From Clostridia bacterium (GTDB lineage: Bacteria > Bacillota > Clostridia > UBA1212 > UBA1255), in NCBI GenBank assembly GCA_017560765.1, contig JAFZEI010000028.1, forward strand, positions 130,690 to 173,381: 42,692 nt of DNA, given 5' to 3'. Numbering within the stretch: position 1 is the stretch's first letter; the number at the start of each line of letters is the position of its first letter. The notes under the pieces were generated by a model. The model was not told where the DNA came from, searched no databases, and worked only from the letters and a program-made list of their open reading frames with translations. Shown here piece by piece: positions 27,396-34,796 of this stretch. The position numbers and the translations under genes are program-made.

Positions 27396-27776
27396 TTAAT
27401 GGCAACCGCTGCAAGTAGAACAGCTACCGCTGCATCCGCCATTGTCGCCTTGAAGGAAATGTTGAATGATGTCATTAACTGTACGCATCATTGTTTCAAA
27501 ACCTTTTTTACCGTCAAAATAGTTCTTAGTTACTTCGTACTCGTTAAGTTCTTTTTGCTTGTCCATGAGCACGTCACGAATCTTCTCAAGCTCATCTTTG
27601 TCCATATCATCACGTGATGCGTGTACGAGTTTCATTTGAAGATCCTTAAAATCGCTCATAAGTGTTTGTGCTTTCTCATCTTGGAGCATTGCAAGCTCTG
27701 CACTCTGCCAAGCCTGAAACTCAACGCTGTTTCTTATTGCTTCTCCCAAAGCTGAAGCTGCTTCTACATAATCCAT
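27396..27776 (-). CDS. ylbF: YlbF/YmcA family protein with Cys-rich tail
   Basis: 126 residues, mostly helical, of the family whose Bacillus members YlbF and YmcA join YaaT in a complex that directs RNase Y and carries iron-sulfur clusters. The N-terminal ALGEAIRNSVEFQAWQSAE and the middle MSDFKDLQMKL fit the family. The tail GGCSGSCSTCSGCH puts Cys115, Cys119, Cys122 and Cys125 in a CxxxCxxCxxC pattern, a plausible cluster or metal site. First gene of the mutS operon, behind the promoter at 27855-27883. The exact paralogue (YlbF or YmcA) cannot be decided from sequence alone. Confidence 0.82.
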   Translation of the reverse strand: MDYVEAASALGEAIRNSVEFQAWQSAELAMLQDEKAQTLMSDFKDLQMKLVHASRDDMDKDELEKIRDVLMDKQKELNEYEVTKNYFDGKKGFETMMRTVNDIIQHFLQGDNGGCSGSCSTCSGCH

Positions 27777-27854
27777 AATCTATACCGACCTTTCTGCAAT
27801 ATCTGACTTTGTATATTATTATCTCATCCCGAAAATTTTATCCGAGACTAAGAT

Positions 27855-27883
27855 ATAATACCACATTTTGTACCTTCGTACAA
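27855..27883 (-). promoter_or_regulatory. Promoter of ylbF-mutS-miaB-asnA with palindrome at -35
   Basis: Minus strand: -35 TTGTAC (27883-27878), 17-nt spacer, -10 TATTAT (27860-27855), leading to a leader of about 70 nt. The -35 box is the left arm of a perfect 6-bp inverted repeat, TTGTACGAAGGTACAA, so a regulator could bind there. The -35 match is modest. Confidence 0.5.
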
Positions 27884-27913
27884 TCAAAAAAATCAGAAGA
27901 TAAGTTTTGTGAT

Positions 27914-28198
27914 TTATTTATTATTCAGGACAATATCATAGCCGCCGGAACCGTATTTGAGACACTTATTTACGCGGGAAATTGTTGCAGTGGAAGCACC
28001 TGTTTTCTCTACAATCGTATTAAAGGTTTCTCCCTGCTTTAAAAGAACTGCCACCTCAAGCCTTTGCGCCATGGCATTAATCTCATTTATTGTACAAAGA
28101 TCTTCAAAAAACATATCACAATCTTCGATTGTCTTAAGCGCTAAAATAGCTTCGTATAATTTTTCTTTTTCTTGAGTTCTTGATTTATCTTCGTTCAC
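27914..28198 (-). CDS. YerC/TrpR-like transcriptional repressor
   Basis: 94-residue helix-turn-helix protein of the YerC/YecD branch of the TrpR superfamily. Typical blocks: LYEAILALKTIEDCDMFFEDLCTINEINAMAQRLEVAVLL, then the DNA-binding TFNTIVEKTGASTATISRVNKCL. A tryptophan-type ligand is not established for this branch. Start: an in-frame TTG at 28249 lies inside the ATPase gene, but GTG 28198 has AAGGCGGG 8 nt upstream and gives the family's normal length. It is the last gene of the amino acid importer operon, 28 nt after the ATPase, which suggests it may control it. Confidence 0.88.
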   Translation of the reverse strand: MNEDKSRTQEKEKLYEAILALKTIEDCDMFFEDLCTINEINAMAQRLEVAVLLKQGETFNTIVEKTGASTATISRVNKCLKYGSGGYDIVLNNK

Positions 28199-28226
28199 TT
28201 TTAAAACCCGCCTTATCTTTTTAAGT

Positions 28227-29024
28227 TTACTTGTTAAATCCTGCTGCAAGGAACAGCTTTGTCTTTTCTGATTTTGGATTGCCGAAAACTTCTTCAGGTG
28301 TACCTTCTTCTTCTATTATTCCGTCAGCCATATAAATTACATGATCTGCAACACCGCGTGCAAATTCCATTTCATGGGTAACAACCACCATTGTTCTTCC
28401 TTGGTCTTTAAGAGAGCGAATCACTCGCAAAACTTCTCCCGTAAGCTCAGGATCAAGCGCCGATGTCGGTTCATCAAAACACAAAATATCAGGGTTTAAT
28501 GCAAGCGCTCTTGCAATAGCAACACGTTGCTGTTGTCCTCCGGAAAGTCTGCACGGATGCTCGTGGAGTTTTTCTGAAAGTCCTACCATGTCAACAAGAG
28601 TCTCTCCTTGCTCTATAATTTCAGCCTTAGCTGCTTTTATTTCACTTTTAGATGCTTTTTTCTTTTTCAGTTCAGTCGTTCTGTACAAAGTCGGAGCAAG
28701 CGTTACGTTTTTAAGAACATCATGTTGAGGAAACAAATTAAACGATTGAAATACCAGTCCGAAATGAAGACGTCTGTCTCTAAGCTGTGCATCACTGAGT
28801 TTTTTTCCGCTGTCAGCAGAAAAAACTTCTTCGCCATTTACGTATATACTGCCGCCGTTCGGTGTTTCCAAGAAATTAAGGCATCTTAGAAGCGTTGTTT
28901 TGCCGCTTCCCGAAGAACCGATTATTACAAGTACCTCTCCCTGTTTCAAAGAGAACGAAACACCTTTAAGAACTTCTTGCTGTCCGAATGATTTTGTAAT
29001 ATTTTTCACTTCAAGCATATTCAT
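28227..29024 (-). CDS. Polar amino acid ABC importer, ATP-binding protein
   Basis: 265-residue GlnQ/HisP-type ATPase: Walker [11 protein letters not shown]-loop [17 protein letters not shown], signature [15 protein letters not shown], Walker [17 protein letters not shown]-loop [11 protein letters not shown]. An insertion of about 25 residues rich in Lys and Glu ([20 protein letters not shown]) sits after the Q-loop and lengthens the helical subdomain. Start: the frame opens at 29045, but AGAGGT is 8 nt before ATG 29024. It follows the permease, whose stop codon ends 17 nt upstream. Confidence 0.94.
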   Translation of the reverse strand: MNMLEVKNITKSFGQQEVLKGVSFSLKQGEVLVIIGSSGSGKTTLLRCLNFLETPNGGSIYVNGEEVFSADSGKKLSDAQLRDRRLHFGLVFQSFNLFPQHDVLKNVTLAPTLYRTTELKKKKASKSEIKAAKAEIIEQGETLVDMVGLSEKLHEHPCRLSGGQQQRVAIARALALNPDILCFDEPTSALDPELTGEVLRVIRSLKDQGRTMVVVTHEMEFARGVADHVIYMADGIIEEEGTPEEVFGNPKSEKTKLFLAAGFNK

Positions 29025-29041
29025 AAAATCTACCTCTCTTC

Positions 29042-29728
29042 TCAAACAGAGTAATAGCTCAATTTTTTCTCTACATAGTAGAAAACAAGTGTTAGTAAAC
29101 CGCTAAACGCCAAATAGAACAAGCACGAATACAACAACGGAGACAACACCGCATATTTATTGACTTTTTCAAATGCCACAGCAATTATTTCTATTACACT
29201 CAATGCTCTTGCCAATGCCGTATCTTTTACGAGCGTAATTATCTCGTTGCTCATCGGAGCTGTAATTTTGCGTACAACTTGCATTAAAACAACATGTCTG
29301 AATATTTGCCATTTTGTCATACCGAGAACCTTGCCGGCTTCATGTTGTCCGACGGAAATATTTTTTATGCCGCCTTCTATTATAACAGAGAAATAACACG
29401 CATAGTTTACTACAAAAGCAAAAAGAACAAACATGAATTGTAAATCCGCCATCGTTTCAAGTCCTAAAAATTCCTTAAAATCTTTATTCGGTATACCAAA
29501 TAACATAGAAGGCACAAAAGTTACAATCAAACATTGAAGTAAAAGCGGGGTTCCTCTTATTACCCATATAAACAGCTTTGTTATCAAACTGATCGGTTTA
29601 ATCTTTGACATAGACATAAATGCCAAAATAAACCCTAACGGTATAGAAAATACTAATGTTAGAGCAAAAAGCTTCAGTGTTACACCAAAGCCGATACATA
29701 AGTCATAAATCATTCCCCAAAAATCCAT
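29042..29728 (-). CDS. Polar amino acid ABC importer, permease
   Basis: 228-residue HisM/GlnP-type permease with about five TM helices. The N-terminal [25 protein letters not shown] and RGTPLLLQC are family hallmarks, and the EAA loop that contacts the ATPase is [22 protein letters not shown]. There is only one permease gene, so it probably forms a homodimer. AAAGGAAAG lies upstream of ATG 29728. A hairpin separates it from the binding-protein gene. Confidence 0.94.
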   Translation of the reverse strand: MDFWGMIYDLCIGFGVTLKLFALTLVFSIPLGFILAFMSMSKIKPISLITKLFIWVIRGTPLLLQCLIVTFVPSMLFGIPNKDFKEFLGLETMADLQFMFVLFAFVVNYACYFSVIIEGGIKNISVGQHEAGKVLGMTKWQIFRHVVLMQVVRKITAPMSNEIITLVKDTALARALSVIEIIAVAFEKVNKYAVLSPLLYSCLFYLAFSGLLTLVFYYVEKKLSYYSV

Positions 29729-29760
29729 AAATCTGTTACTTTCCTTTATTAAATATAATC

Positions 29761-29792
29761 AGGACGGTTCTATATAAATATACAACCGTCCT
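29761..29792 (-). terminator. Intercistronic hairpin between binding-protein and permease genes
   Basis: A perfect 9-bp inverted repeat (AGGACGGTT at 29761-29769, AACCGTCCT at 29784-29792) with a 14-nt loop. Transcribed leftward it is followed by GATTATATTT, not a clean T-run, so it is more likely a leaky attenuator or an mRNA 3' stabiliser than a full terminator. It would let the binding protein be made in excess over the permease. Confidence 0.6.
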
Positions 29793-29814
29793 TTAATGTT
29801 TGGTTTATTGTTTA

Positions 29815-30711
29815 TTATTCTTCGGAAGGAACTACAACGCCTTCGCCTGCTGAACCCTTTTCTACAACGATAACTGCATCTTTTGTAGCTTTTACAAACT
29901 CATCGTAGTTAGCGCTCTTATACTTCTCACTGTTAGCTTTTGCTATAACAGCAACTTGCTTGTTAGCAAGATAAGGAACTGAAATTGACATACCTGCTTC
30001 TCTTTCGGGAGTAATTGTCATACCGTTCCATACAAGGTCGATTGTACCATTCTCCAAGAGAGCTTCTTTTGAATTCCAATCAATTATCATAAATTCAACT
30101 GCAATTTCTGCCTCATATTTTGTGTTTAAGTAATTAACAACAGCTTTTGCCAAATCAATGTCAAAGCCCTTAAGTACAGCGTTTTCGCCATCACCTTCAT
30201 TATAAGCAATAGGAGCAAACAAAGTATAACCTACTACTATTTTCTTTGCTGTAACAACTTTGTTCCATGATTCATCACTTGCAGCCTCAAGAGGATTCTT
30301 TGTATCAGCCTTAACCAAAAGCTCTGTTGTAAGACCGTATGTAGCAGCAATTGTTTTGTAATCTGTATCAACAAGACTTATAAGAGCCTCGTTAATTTTT
30401 GACATTAAGGCATCATTGCCTTTCTTTGCTGCAATACCGTATTTTTCTTCAGCCAAAACTACGTTCTCCAACACTTGGTAATCTTTGAATGAATCTGTAT
30501 CATTCATATAGTAACCTGCCATAACGGAGTCGATAACAGCGATGTCAGCATCACCTTTTTTAAGTCCGTTCAATGCATCAAGCTGTGAGGAATATGTAAG
30601 GAGCTCCTTACCGAAATTATTTTTTGATCCTTCGTCTTCTTTTTGACATGCAACAGAAAATACCATACATACGAGTAAAATTGCTGCAATTACAACTGAA
30701 AATTTTTTCAT
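29815..30711 (-). CDS. Amino acid ABC importer substrate-binding lipoprotein, apparently circularly permuted
   Basis: 298 residues. A lipoprotein signal ends in FSVAC with Cys22. The mature part has the two halves of a type 3 solute-binding protein in reversed order. Residues 33-135 (FGKELLTYSSQLDALNGL, ADIAVIDSVMAGYYM, LAEEKYGIAAKKG, YKTIAATYGL) are what normally ends such proteins. Residues 145-298 (KKIVVGYTLFAPIAYNE, GFDIDLAKAV, IDLVWNGMTITPERE, VPYLANKQVAV, VEKGSAGE) are what normally begins them. Joining the C-terminus (SAGEGVVVPSEE) to residue 31 (NNFGKELLTYS) restores an ordinary sequence. It is the first gene of the importer operon, with AAAGGAAAG before ATG 30711. Whether it folds and binds ligand is unknown; an assembly artefact is possible but would not easily place a signal peptide in frame. 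Confidence 0.9.
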   Translation of the reverse strand: MKKFSVVIAAILLVCMVFSVACQKEDEGSKNNFGKELLTYSSQLDALNGLKKGDADIAVIDSVMAGYYMNDTDSFKDYQVLENVVLAEEKYGIAAKKGNDALMSKINEALISLVDTDYKTIAATYGLTTELLVKADTKNPLEAASDESWNKVVTAKKIVVGYTLFAPIAYNEGDGENAVLKGFDIDLAKAVVNYLNTKYEAEIAVEFMIIDWNSKEALLENGTIDLVWNGMTITPEREAGMSISVPYLANKQVAVIAKANSEKYKSANYDEFVKATKDAVIVVEKGSAGEGVVVPSEE

Positions 30712-30762
30712 ATTAATTCTTTCCTTTCTCTTAATAGAGTTTATGATACTTTTCGCCTTTTG

Positions 30763-30806
30763 TTTTAGCGTGTTGCTATATTAGCACTTTATAGCGCTAA
30801 AGTCAA
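30763..30806 (-). promoter_or_regulatory. Promoter of the amino acid importer operon with overlapping palindromes
   Basis: Minus strand: -35 TTGACT (30806-30801), 17-nt spacer, -10 TAATAT (30783-30778). GCTA-type half-sites crowd it: the perfect palindrome TAGCGCTA at 30792-30799 in the spacer, GCTATATTAGC at 30775-30785 over the -10, and TTTTAGCG at 30763-30770 just downstream. This is a typical repressor-operator layout. The YerC-like protein at the end of the operon is the obvious candidate regulator (inference). Confidence 0.7.
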
Positions 30807-30822
30807 CAGCAAAGTCGAAATA

Positions 30823-31791
30823 TTATTTACCTGTATTTTCTCTCATTGAATAAAACAAATATTGTTGCGCAAAACCGGCCAAGTCGCCGAAATATTCCGT
30901 AGCAAAAGACTCTGCTTCCTTTTGGGAAACATCTCTGTTGAAATACAAATCCTTTAATACTCTTCTCACCCAAACGTCCACAGGGAAAACATCAGTTCTT
31001 AAGCCCGCAAAGAGCAAAATGCAATCAGCAACTTTCGGGCCTACCCCGGAGAAGCTTTTTACTCTTTCCCTCGCCTCAGAAAGCGAAAGTTCCCGCATTA
31101 CGGAATCATCCGGCAGCCCATTTCCTTGTGTGTAAAGCTCCACCGTTTTTTCAAGATACGCACATCTGTATCCGGCTCTGCAACACAAGCTGTAATCTTC
31201 GGCCTTTACATTTATAAGTCTTTCTGGCGACGGAAAGGCGTACACATCTCCCACTTCCGCATCAGTTTTTTCCTTTATATACATCTTAAATGCTTGGCTT
31301 ATTTCTATTTTTTCTCCATAATCACGACAAATTTTTTCAACGCAGCCCTTTATTCTGGGTATATTATTATTTGCCGAGAGTATAAAAGAAATCAGCGTTT
31401 CAAATTTTTCTTGGCGTAAAATACGAATACCTTTACCGAATTCTGTTGCTTTTTTTAAATATTCGTCTTTGGCAGCTAAAATATTTATTATCTCTGCGTA
31501 ATCTCGTTTGAAATCAAAATAATCACACCAGAAATCATTAAAATCTTGCAAAGTAGAATTAGCAATTACAATTACCTTCTTGCCATTTTCGCTAAAAGTA
31601 GAGACAGCTACTGCTTTTCCGCCGGCCACACCGAAGAACATATCGCCGCCTGCGCTGCTGTCATGTAAAAAATTCCAACGAAAACACTGACCGCACTCAA
31701 AAACATGGGCAGTTTCAAACTCTTCACATCCACGTATTTCTACGAAAGAAAGTCCGTATTCATTTTTCTTTTCTATGGCTGATATTTTCAT
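30823..31791 (-). CDS. ogg: 8-oxoguanine DNA glycosylase (OGG1 family)
   Basis: Removes 8-oxoguanine from DNA and can cut the backbone by beta-elimination. 322 residues: an OGG_N domain (ECGQCFRWNF), then the HhH-GPD domain with LISFILSANNNIPRIKG and the catalytic hairpin SFSGVGPKVADC with Lys253 and, downstream, VFPVDVWVRR with Asp272. This resembles the eukaryote-like OGG known from Clostridium. The start ATG overlaps the stop of the upstream zinc-module gene by 4 nt (ATGA). Last gene of the operon from the promoter at 33429-33457. Confidence 0.93.
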   Translation of the reverse strand: MKISAIEKKNEYGLSFVEIRGCEEFETAHVFECGQCFRWNFLHDSSAGGDMFFGVAGGKAVAVSTFSENGKKVIVIANSTLQDFNDFWCDYFDFKRDYAEIINILAAKDEYLKKATEFGKGIRILRQEKFETLISFILSANNNIPRIKGCVEKICRDYGEKIEISQAFKMYIKEKTDAEVGDVYAFPSPERLINVKAEDYSLCCRAGYRCAYLEKTVELYTQGNGLPDDSVMRELSLSEARERVKSFSGVGPKVADCILLFAGLRTDVFPVDVWVRRVLKDLYFNRDVSQKEAESFATEYFGDLAGFAQQYLFYSMRENTGK

Positions 31792-32546
31792 TTTTCAAGA
31801 CCGGTTATGCCCGTAAGCTTCTCAATACTTCTGGAAACAGCATCACGAGAGTTGCCCCAATCAGCATCTTTGTTCCTGTAATCAAACTTCTTTGTAAACC
31901 ACTCGACTTCATTTTCGATACGCCTTAAATTGGCAATTTGCATTTTAACAAGTTTTCCCAAAAACTCTTCCTGCCTTGAGCCGGAAAGATTCTTTTTGGC
32001 AGCTTCAACAAGCATAGCAAAATGAGGCATGCAAAAACCCAGACCCTCATCAAATCTTGTACGAAAATCCTTTTCTGCAAAATACATATATGTAATTACT
32101 TCACAGTATCTTTCCATGGTTTTTACAAGGTCGCGACATATACAACATTCCTTTTGTTGCTCTTCTACGTACTTCAATAAATTCTCTGCCGCTTTTGCAT
32201 TATCGCCACCGCCTTTAAGCGATGCAAAAAAACCTTTTTTAGCTGTTGTTTCTGTTTCTGCTGATTTTGCCAATTTTTCAATTTTTGCATTTTGTTCTTG
32301 CATATGTGTATGTATTATCAGTCCAAGACCAAGTCTGTTTGCCCTCGTATCGTACATCATAGCAAAATGTTTAGCACAAAAACCGCTTTCATTCGTTTCT
32401 ATTCTGTTATCAGGCTCCATTAAAGAAGGTCCAAGATAATAATTAACGCGGTCATTTTCAAACCTGTTTTCCAATTTGCACATAGGACACTCACAAGGAG
32501 TCTCAAAAGCTTCATTTACGGGTATTGTATAAATTGTTTCTTTCAT
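31788..32546 (-). CDS. Duplicated Cys/His zinc-module protein, probably DUF6062
   Basis: 252 residues, function unknown; I believe it belongs to DUF6062, a clostridial family. Two copies of one module are visible: CPMC (Cys20, Cys23) followed 34 residues later by GFCAKHFAM (Cys57, His60), and CCIC (Cys134, Cys137) followed 35 residues later by GFCMPHFAM (Cys172, His175). Each gives a CCCH set able to bind zinc. Between them lies a basic/alanine-rich helix. No signal peptide or TM helix. It overlaps both neighbours by 4 nt, so it is translationally coupled to the P-loop/Asp23 gene upstream and ogg downstream. GAGGA is 12 nt before ATG 32546. Confidence 0.75.
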   Translation of the reverse strand: MKETIYTIPVNEAFETPCECPMCKLENRFENDRVNYYLGPSLMEPDNRIETNESGFCAKHFAMMYDTRANRLGLGLIIHTHMQEQNAKIEKLAKSAETETTAKKGFFASLKGGGDNAKAAENLLKYVEEQQKECCICRDLVKTMERYCEVITYMYFAEKDFRTRFDEGLGFCMPHFAMLVEAAKKNLSGSRQEEFLGKLVKMQIANLRRIENEVEWFTKKFDYRNKDADWGNSRDAVSRSIEKLTGITGLEK

Positions 32547-33397
32547 GTTGTTATAAAATCCTCATTTTTATTTTTATAGTCACTTTTTAAAGAAAGGCTT
32601 TTTACGGTAAGTGATACTCCTGACACATTCAAAGATGTCACGGTTTCTATTTCTTTAGCAATCGCATTTCTTATTTCTTTAAAAACAGCCGCTATTTTGT
32701 AGCCGTAATACAAAACCAAATCCATTTCTACGCGAATACCATCCTCTGATTTTTCAGCTCTGAAACGTGTAATATTTGCTACGCCATCACATTTTCTCGT
32801 AACATGCTCAACTAATTGGTATATTGTATAATCTGATATCGTATATCTGCCGATGTAGCTGAAAGTTGGTCTTATAACAGACTTTTCTCCAAGCATTTCA
32901 TAATCGCCAAGACCTTTTCTGCGCAAAATATTAAGCGGGTCCAACATATAGCCGGAAAAGTTTTTCTTCAGCTCCAATGTAGGAACGGGAATTACATGCT
33001 TGCCTTCTGTTTTTCTTATATTAAGCGCCTGTTGAATTTCATATTCACTGGAAATATCCTGAATGTATACAGTTTCATCAATTCCGTGCAGACCAAGCCT
33101 TTTTGCAATTTTTTCCACCATTCCGTCTGATGTGCCGAGAATCAAAAGTCTTTCGACTTTGTTTTCTTTAAGTGCCTCAGAAACAGCAAAAGTATGACTT
33201 TCATCTGAAAAAACAGCAGTTTTCACAGCACCGACTCTTGTCTTTTCGCGTTTTGCCGACTTACCTGCCACTACCCCATTTCCGCGAATCAAAAGCCCGT
33301 CATCTATTATATATTCTATGTTATGTTCTTTCGCCACTCTTATTGCGCGGTAACTTTTACCCGTTCCGCTGGCTCCCACAAGTGCACAAATATACAA
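32543..33397 (-). CDS. P-loop NTPase fused to Asp23/Gls24 domain
   Basis: 284 residues. The N-terminus is a nucleotide-binding domain with Walker A GASGTGKS and a DDGLLIRGN block; the middle has LLILGTSDGMVEKIAKRLGL and VIPVPTLELKKNFSGY. The last 110 residues (SVIRPTFSYIGRYTISDYTIYQLVEHVTRKCDGV and following) form an Asp23/Gls24 envelope-stress domain. The fusion occurs in other Firmicutes, but its activity is not known. Start: ATG 33415 has no Shine-Dalgarno, while TTG 33397 has AAAGGA 8 nt upstream and gives MYICALVGASGTGKS, so I prefer TTG. First gene of the operon, behind a strong promoter. Confidence 0.82.
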   Translation of the reverse strand: MYICALVGASGTGKSYRAIRVAKEHNIEYIIDDGLLIRGNGVVAGKSAKREKTRVGAVKTAVFSDESHTFAVSEALKENKVERLLILGTSDGMVEKIAKRLGLHGIDETVYIQDISSEYEIQQALNIRKTEGKHVIPVPTLELKKNFSGYMLDPLNILRRKGLGDYEMLGEKSVIRPTFSYIGRYTISDYTIYQLVEHVTRKCDGVANITRFRAEKSEDGIRVEMDLVLYYGYKIAAVFKEIRNAIAKEIETVTSLNVSGVSLTVKSLSLKSDYKNKNEDFITT

Positions 33398-33428
33398 AGC
33401 CAAAATTCCTTTCATTTTTTATATTGTA

Positions 33429-33457
33429 AATATACACTTTCCACACATGAATTTCAA
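33429..33457 (-). promoter_or_regulatory. Promoter of the Asp23-zinc module-ogg operon
   Basis: Minus strand: -35 TTGAAA (33457-33452), 17-nt spacer, -10 TATATT (33434-33429), 32 nt before the preferred TTG start. Confidence 0.7.
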
Positions 33458-33479
33458 TTATTTTAAGTAAAAATATTCT

Positions 33480-34172
33480 TTAAATTATCTCAATGATATG
33501 GTATAAGGCTTCTGTTACGGTAGGGAAGTTAATGTTTACGGCTTCCGGTTGTTTCACATGTACACCTACGGAATATCCCGCATAATCAAACATAGGATAA
33601 TCGTTCACGCCATCTCCTACCGCTATGGTTTCCTCAGGTTTAACATTAATTATTTCCCCCAACTGTTTAAGCCCCGTATACTTTGTTATACCGGAAGGCG
33701 TAATATCAAAAGAATCTGCATGCCTGTAAACAGTCAAATGTTCTATACTGCTCTTGTTTTCATCTATGCACTCTTGAATAATCCGGAATTCTTCCTCATC
33801 CTTCGGAAAAGGCGTCAGACCTACTTGGTTGGGCTGATACCATATATTTGGTATACGCTCGTCAAATTTTTTCTTTAAAAAAACAATTTCTTTATCTGCC
33901 TCAATCGAATGAGGTGTGAATATGAATTTTCGTGGAGGCAACGCTATACCGAATTGTGTAACGGCACCATTCTCCCCTACCATTATTGCATTATTCAATC
34001 CTGTCTGACGCATAAATCCGCAAAGATAGTAAACAGGCTTACCTGAACAAATCGCAATATTTATTCCTGTTTTCTCTATTATCTTTAAAAGCTCCGTATC
34101 CTGCCGTAATATTGCCTCTCCCGTCACCGCAAGAGTATCATCTAAATCAAAAACAATAAGTTTATATTCCAT
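33480..34172 (-). CDS. HAD-superfamily phosphatase (class IIB)
   Basis: 230-residue cytoplasmic hydrolase. Motif I FDLDDT has the nucleophile Asp9 and acid/base Asp11, motif II is AICSGKP, and motifs III/IV are the later Lys and GDGVNDYPM. A cap region lies between about residues 80 and 155, as in Cof/SPP-type enzymes acting on sugar phosphates. The substrate is unknown. The start shares one base with the stop of the amidase gene (TAATG), with GAGGAAG upstream. Confidence 0.9.
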   Translation of the reverse strand: MEYKLIVFDLDDTLAVTGEAILRQDTELLKIIEKTGINIAICSGKPVYYLCGFMRQTGLNNAIMVGENGAVTQFGIALPPRKFIFTPHSIEADKEIVFLKKKFDERIPNIWYQPNQVGLTPFPKDEEEFRIIQECIDENKSSIEHLTVYRHADSFDITPSGITKYTGLKQLGEIINVKPEETIAVGDGVNDYPMFDYAGYSVGVHVKQPEAVNINFPTVTEALYHIIEII

Positions 34173-34762
34173 TATTGCTTCCTCTTCAATCCAAAATATT
34201 CTGCAATTACTTCAGATTCTCTTTTCGCTGCTTTTGCAAGATTGGCATCATCAAGGAGCCACTTTGTCATTTTTGTATTTGTGTGAAAACTATGTTCAAG
34301 AATAATTCCCATTGTGCCCACAGCAGCCGCACCGCGCAAAACGCCGTAATACTCTCCTCCTTGGTGCTCTCTTTTGAACAAAAGCACGTCTTGTCTTGTA
34401 CCCATAAGCTCTTTGACACATTCACCCAACATTTGTCCCAATTTGTCACCCTTGCCATCCAATTGCACAATAGATTTAGGATAGTCAATTTCCTCATGTA
34501 CAAAATCATCCACAGCATTTGAATGTATAGACAAAAATAAGTCGCAACCCTCTGACATACAGCCTCTTTCAAAAAGCGTCTTATCAGTCTCTTGATTTTC
34601 TCTTGTCTGAATAACTTCTACGCCCTCGTATTCTTCAAGTCTTGCTTTAAGCATCAAATGAAGTTTCCAATTCATATCAGATTCGTAATACTCGGGAACA
34701 GCCGGAGAACGATTGTATTTACCGTAATGTCCTGCATCCAAACATATCTTTACACTTGCCAC
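34172..34762 (-). CDS. N-acetylmuramoyl-L-alanine amidase without signal peptide
   Basis: 196 residues, almost exactly one Amidase_3 domain: CLDAGHYGKYNRSPA (zinc His), YYESDMNWKL, LFLSIHSNAVDD, and the catalytic ILEHSFHTN near the C-terminus. There is no signal peptide, TM helix or wall-binding domain, so export would need another route or an internal role. Start: the frame is open to 34819, but GGGAGG lies 8 nt before GTG 34762 (MASVKICLDAGH), the family's usual beginning; the longer form would include the promoter. Operon with the HAD gene. A larger surface-anchored amidase is encoded at 20855-22201. Confidence 0.87.
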   Translation of the reverse strand: MASVKICLDAGHYGKYNRSPAVPEYYESDMNWKLHLMLKARLEEYEGVEVIQTRENQETDKTLFERGCMSEGCDLFLSIHSNAVDDFVHEEIDYPKSIVQLDGKGDKLGQMLGECVKELMGTRQDVLLFKREHQGGEYYGVLRGAAAVGTMGIILEHSFHTNTKMTKWLLDDANLAKAAKRESEVIAEYFGLKRKQ

Positions 34763-34796
34763 ATTTATGACCTCCCAACAAATTGCTGTTTCATAT

